Shown: one piece after another, positions 6,966 through 7,179 of the stretch
How the letters are laid out: each line of letters begins with the position of its first letter
Numbering within the stretch: the stretch's first letter is position 1
DNA from: Pseudomonadota bacterium
Lineage (GTDB): Bacteria; Pseudomonadota; Gammaproteobacteria; Burkholderiales; Burkholderiaceae_D
DNA: 7,179 nt
NCBI GenBank assembly: GCA_018241865.1
Contig: JAFECY010000041.1
Span: 1 to 7,179, forward strand
Direction of reading: 5' to 3'
Notes under the pieces: model-generated
Told to the model about the DNA's origin: nothing
The model's database searches: none
The model's input: only the letters and a program-made list of their open reading frames with translations
Position numbers and translations under genes: made by a program

Positions 6966-6972
6966 CCTCCTT
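6966..6972 (-). promoter_or_regulatory. Strong Shine-Dalgarno site of the SPFH gene
   Basis: The minus strand reads AAGGAGG with six bases to the ATG at 6959. This is the strongest ribosome site in the operon and suggests the SPFH protein is made in higher amounts than the DUF4178 protein, whose site is weak. Confidence 0.8.
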
Positions 6973-7002
6973 CGCGGAAAAGTGAAAAGCGTTTAAAAGC
7001 GA

Positions 7003-7179
7003 TTAAGAAATGCAGGCGGCGTTGATTGCACCGATTGAAATTGATATGGCCCCCATCAAACCACCGAATGCCGCGTTGCCGGTTTCGATGTGCTCCCGGG
7101 ATATATTCAGCAAGCACGAAGTGACCGCATAGACCACCACCTGCACGACCATTTCGCCGGCCACCCAGCCGACAAACCC
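7003..7179 (-). CDS. DUF350 (YjfL-type) inner-membrane protein, 3' part only
   Basis: The last 58 codons of a gene that enters from beyond the right edge; TAA is at 7003-7005. The residues read from the edge form two membrane helices. The first contains GEMVVQVVVYAV, the second GGLMGAISISIGAINAACI, and they are joined by a short loop REHIETGNAAFG. The E-x-GN-x-A-x-G-x-x-x-GA pattern at the loop/helix junction followed by a small-residue-rich helix and 'NAAC' is characteristic of the repeat unit of DUF350 proteins such as E. coli YjfL, which have four helices in total (two such pairs). Function is unknown. The SPFH start lies 43 bases downstream with only a T-rich stretch between, so the genes are probably in one operon. 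The domain call rests on motif memory from a partial protein. Confidence 0.75.
   Translation of the reverse strand, partial: GFVGWVAGEMVVQVVVYAVTSCLLNISREHIETGNAAFGGLMGAISISIGAINAACIS

Noticed and set aside
6752..7117. A 121-codon minus-strand ORF across the SPFH start
   Set aside because: It is out of frame with both the SPFH and DUF350 genes and its protein shows no family features, whereas both neighbouring frames do.

Overview
The window looks like chromosomal DNA of a betaproteobacterium, most likely in or near the Oxalobacteraceae (Herbaspirillum/Janthinobacterium/Herminiimonas type). This rests on the style of the GAPDH and transketolase proteins, their tkt-gap order, and the GC-rich coding sequence with strong codon bias from about position 600 onward. 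The genus is an inference; no marker in the window fixes it.

Layout. Positions 1-590 form a visibly AT-richer strip on the + strand. It holds the last 24 codons of what looks like a transposase, followed by the 3' half of a gene for a periplasmic ClpP-like (COG3904-type) protein whose 5' half is gone. A 10-bp-stem terminator (596-620) then closes a minus-strand block that fills the rest of the window. Read in its own direction (right to left), that block contains: the 3' end of a DUF350 membrane-protein gene entering from beyond the window; an SPFH protein with a C-terminal SHOCT-like helical pair; a protein with two zinc-ribbon + DUF4178-type units and two C-terminal membrane segments; a 61-residue membrane protein with a Gly/Ser-rich tail, started by GTG; speD/speH (S-adenosylmethionine decarboxylase proenzyme), overlapping the previous gene by ATGA; a 179-base gap with a candidate tktA promoter and leader hairpin; tktA (transketolase); and gapA (glyceraldehyde-3-phosphate dehydrogenase).

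Two functional units are present. tktA-gapA is a housekeeping sugar-phosphate pair linking the non-oxidative pentose phosphate pathway to glycolysis, probably co-transcribed (42-base gap, one terminator after gapA). The DUF350-SPFH-DUF4178-small protein-speD run is the more interesting unit. It is a tightly packed set of membrane and membrane-associated proteins translationally coupled to a polyamine-synthesis enzyme. Its parts resemble those of PspA-associated envelope-stress operons (Bacillus subtilis ydjFGHI: SPFH plus a zinc-ribbon membrane protein; Escherichia coli yjf operon: DUF350 plus a glutathionylspermidine-synthase-like protein). I therefore infer a polyamine-linked membrane maintenance system whose mechanism cannot be read from the sequence. 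The operon's promoter and any spermidine synthase or PspA partner would lie to the right of the window.
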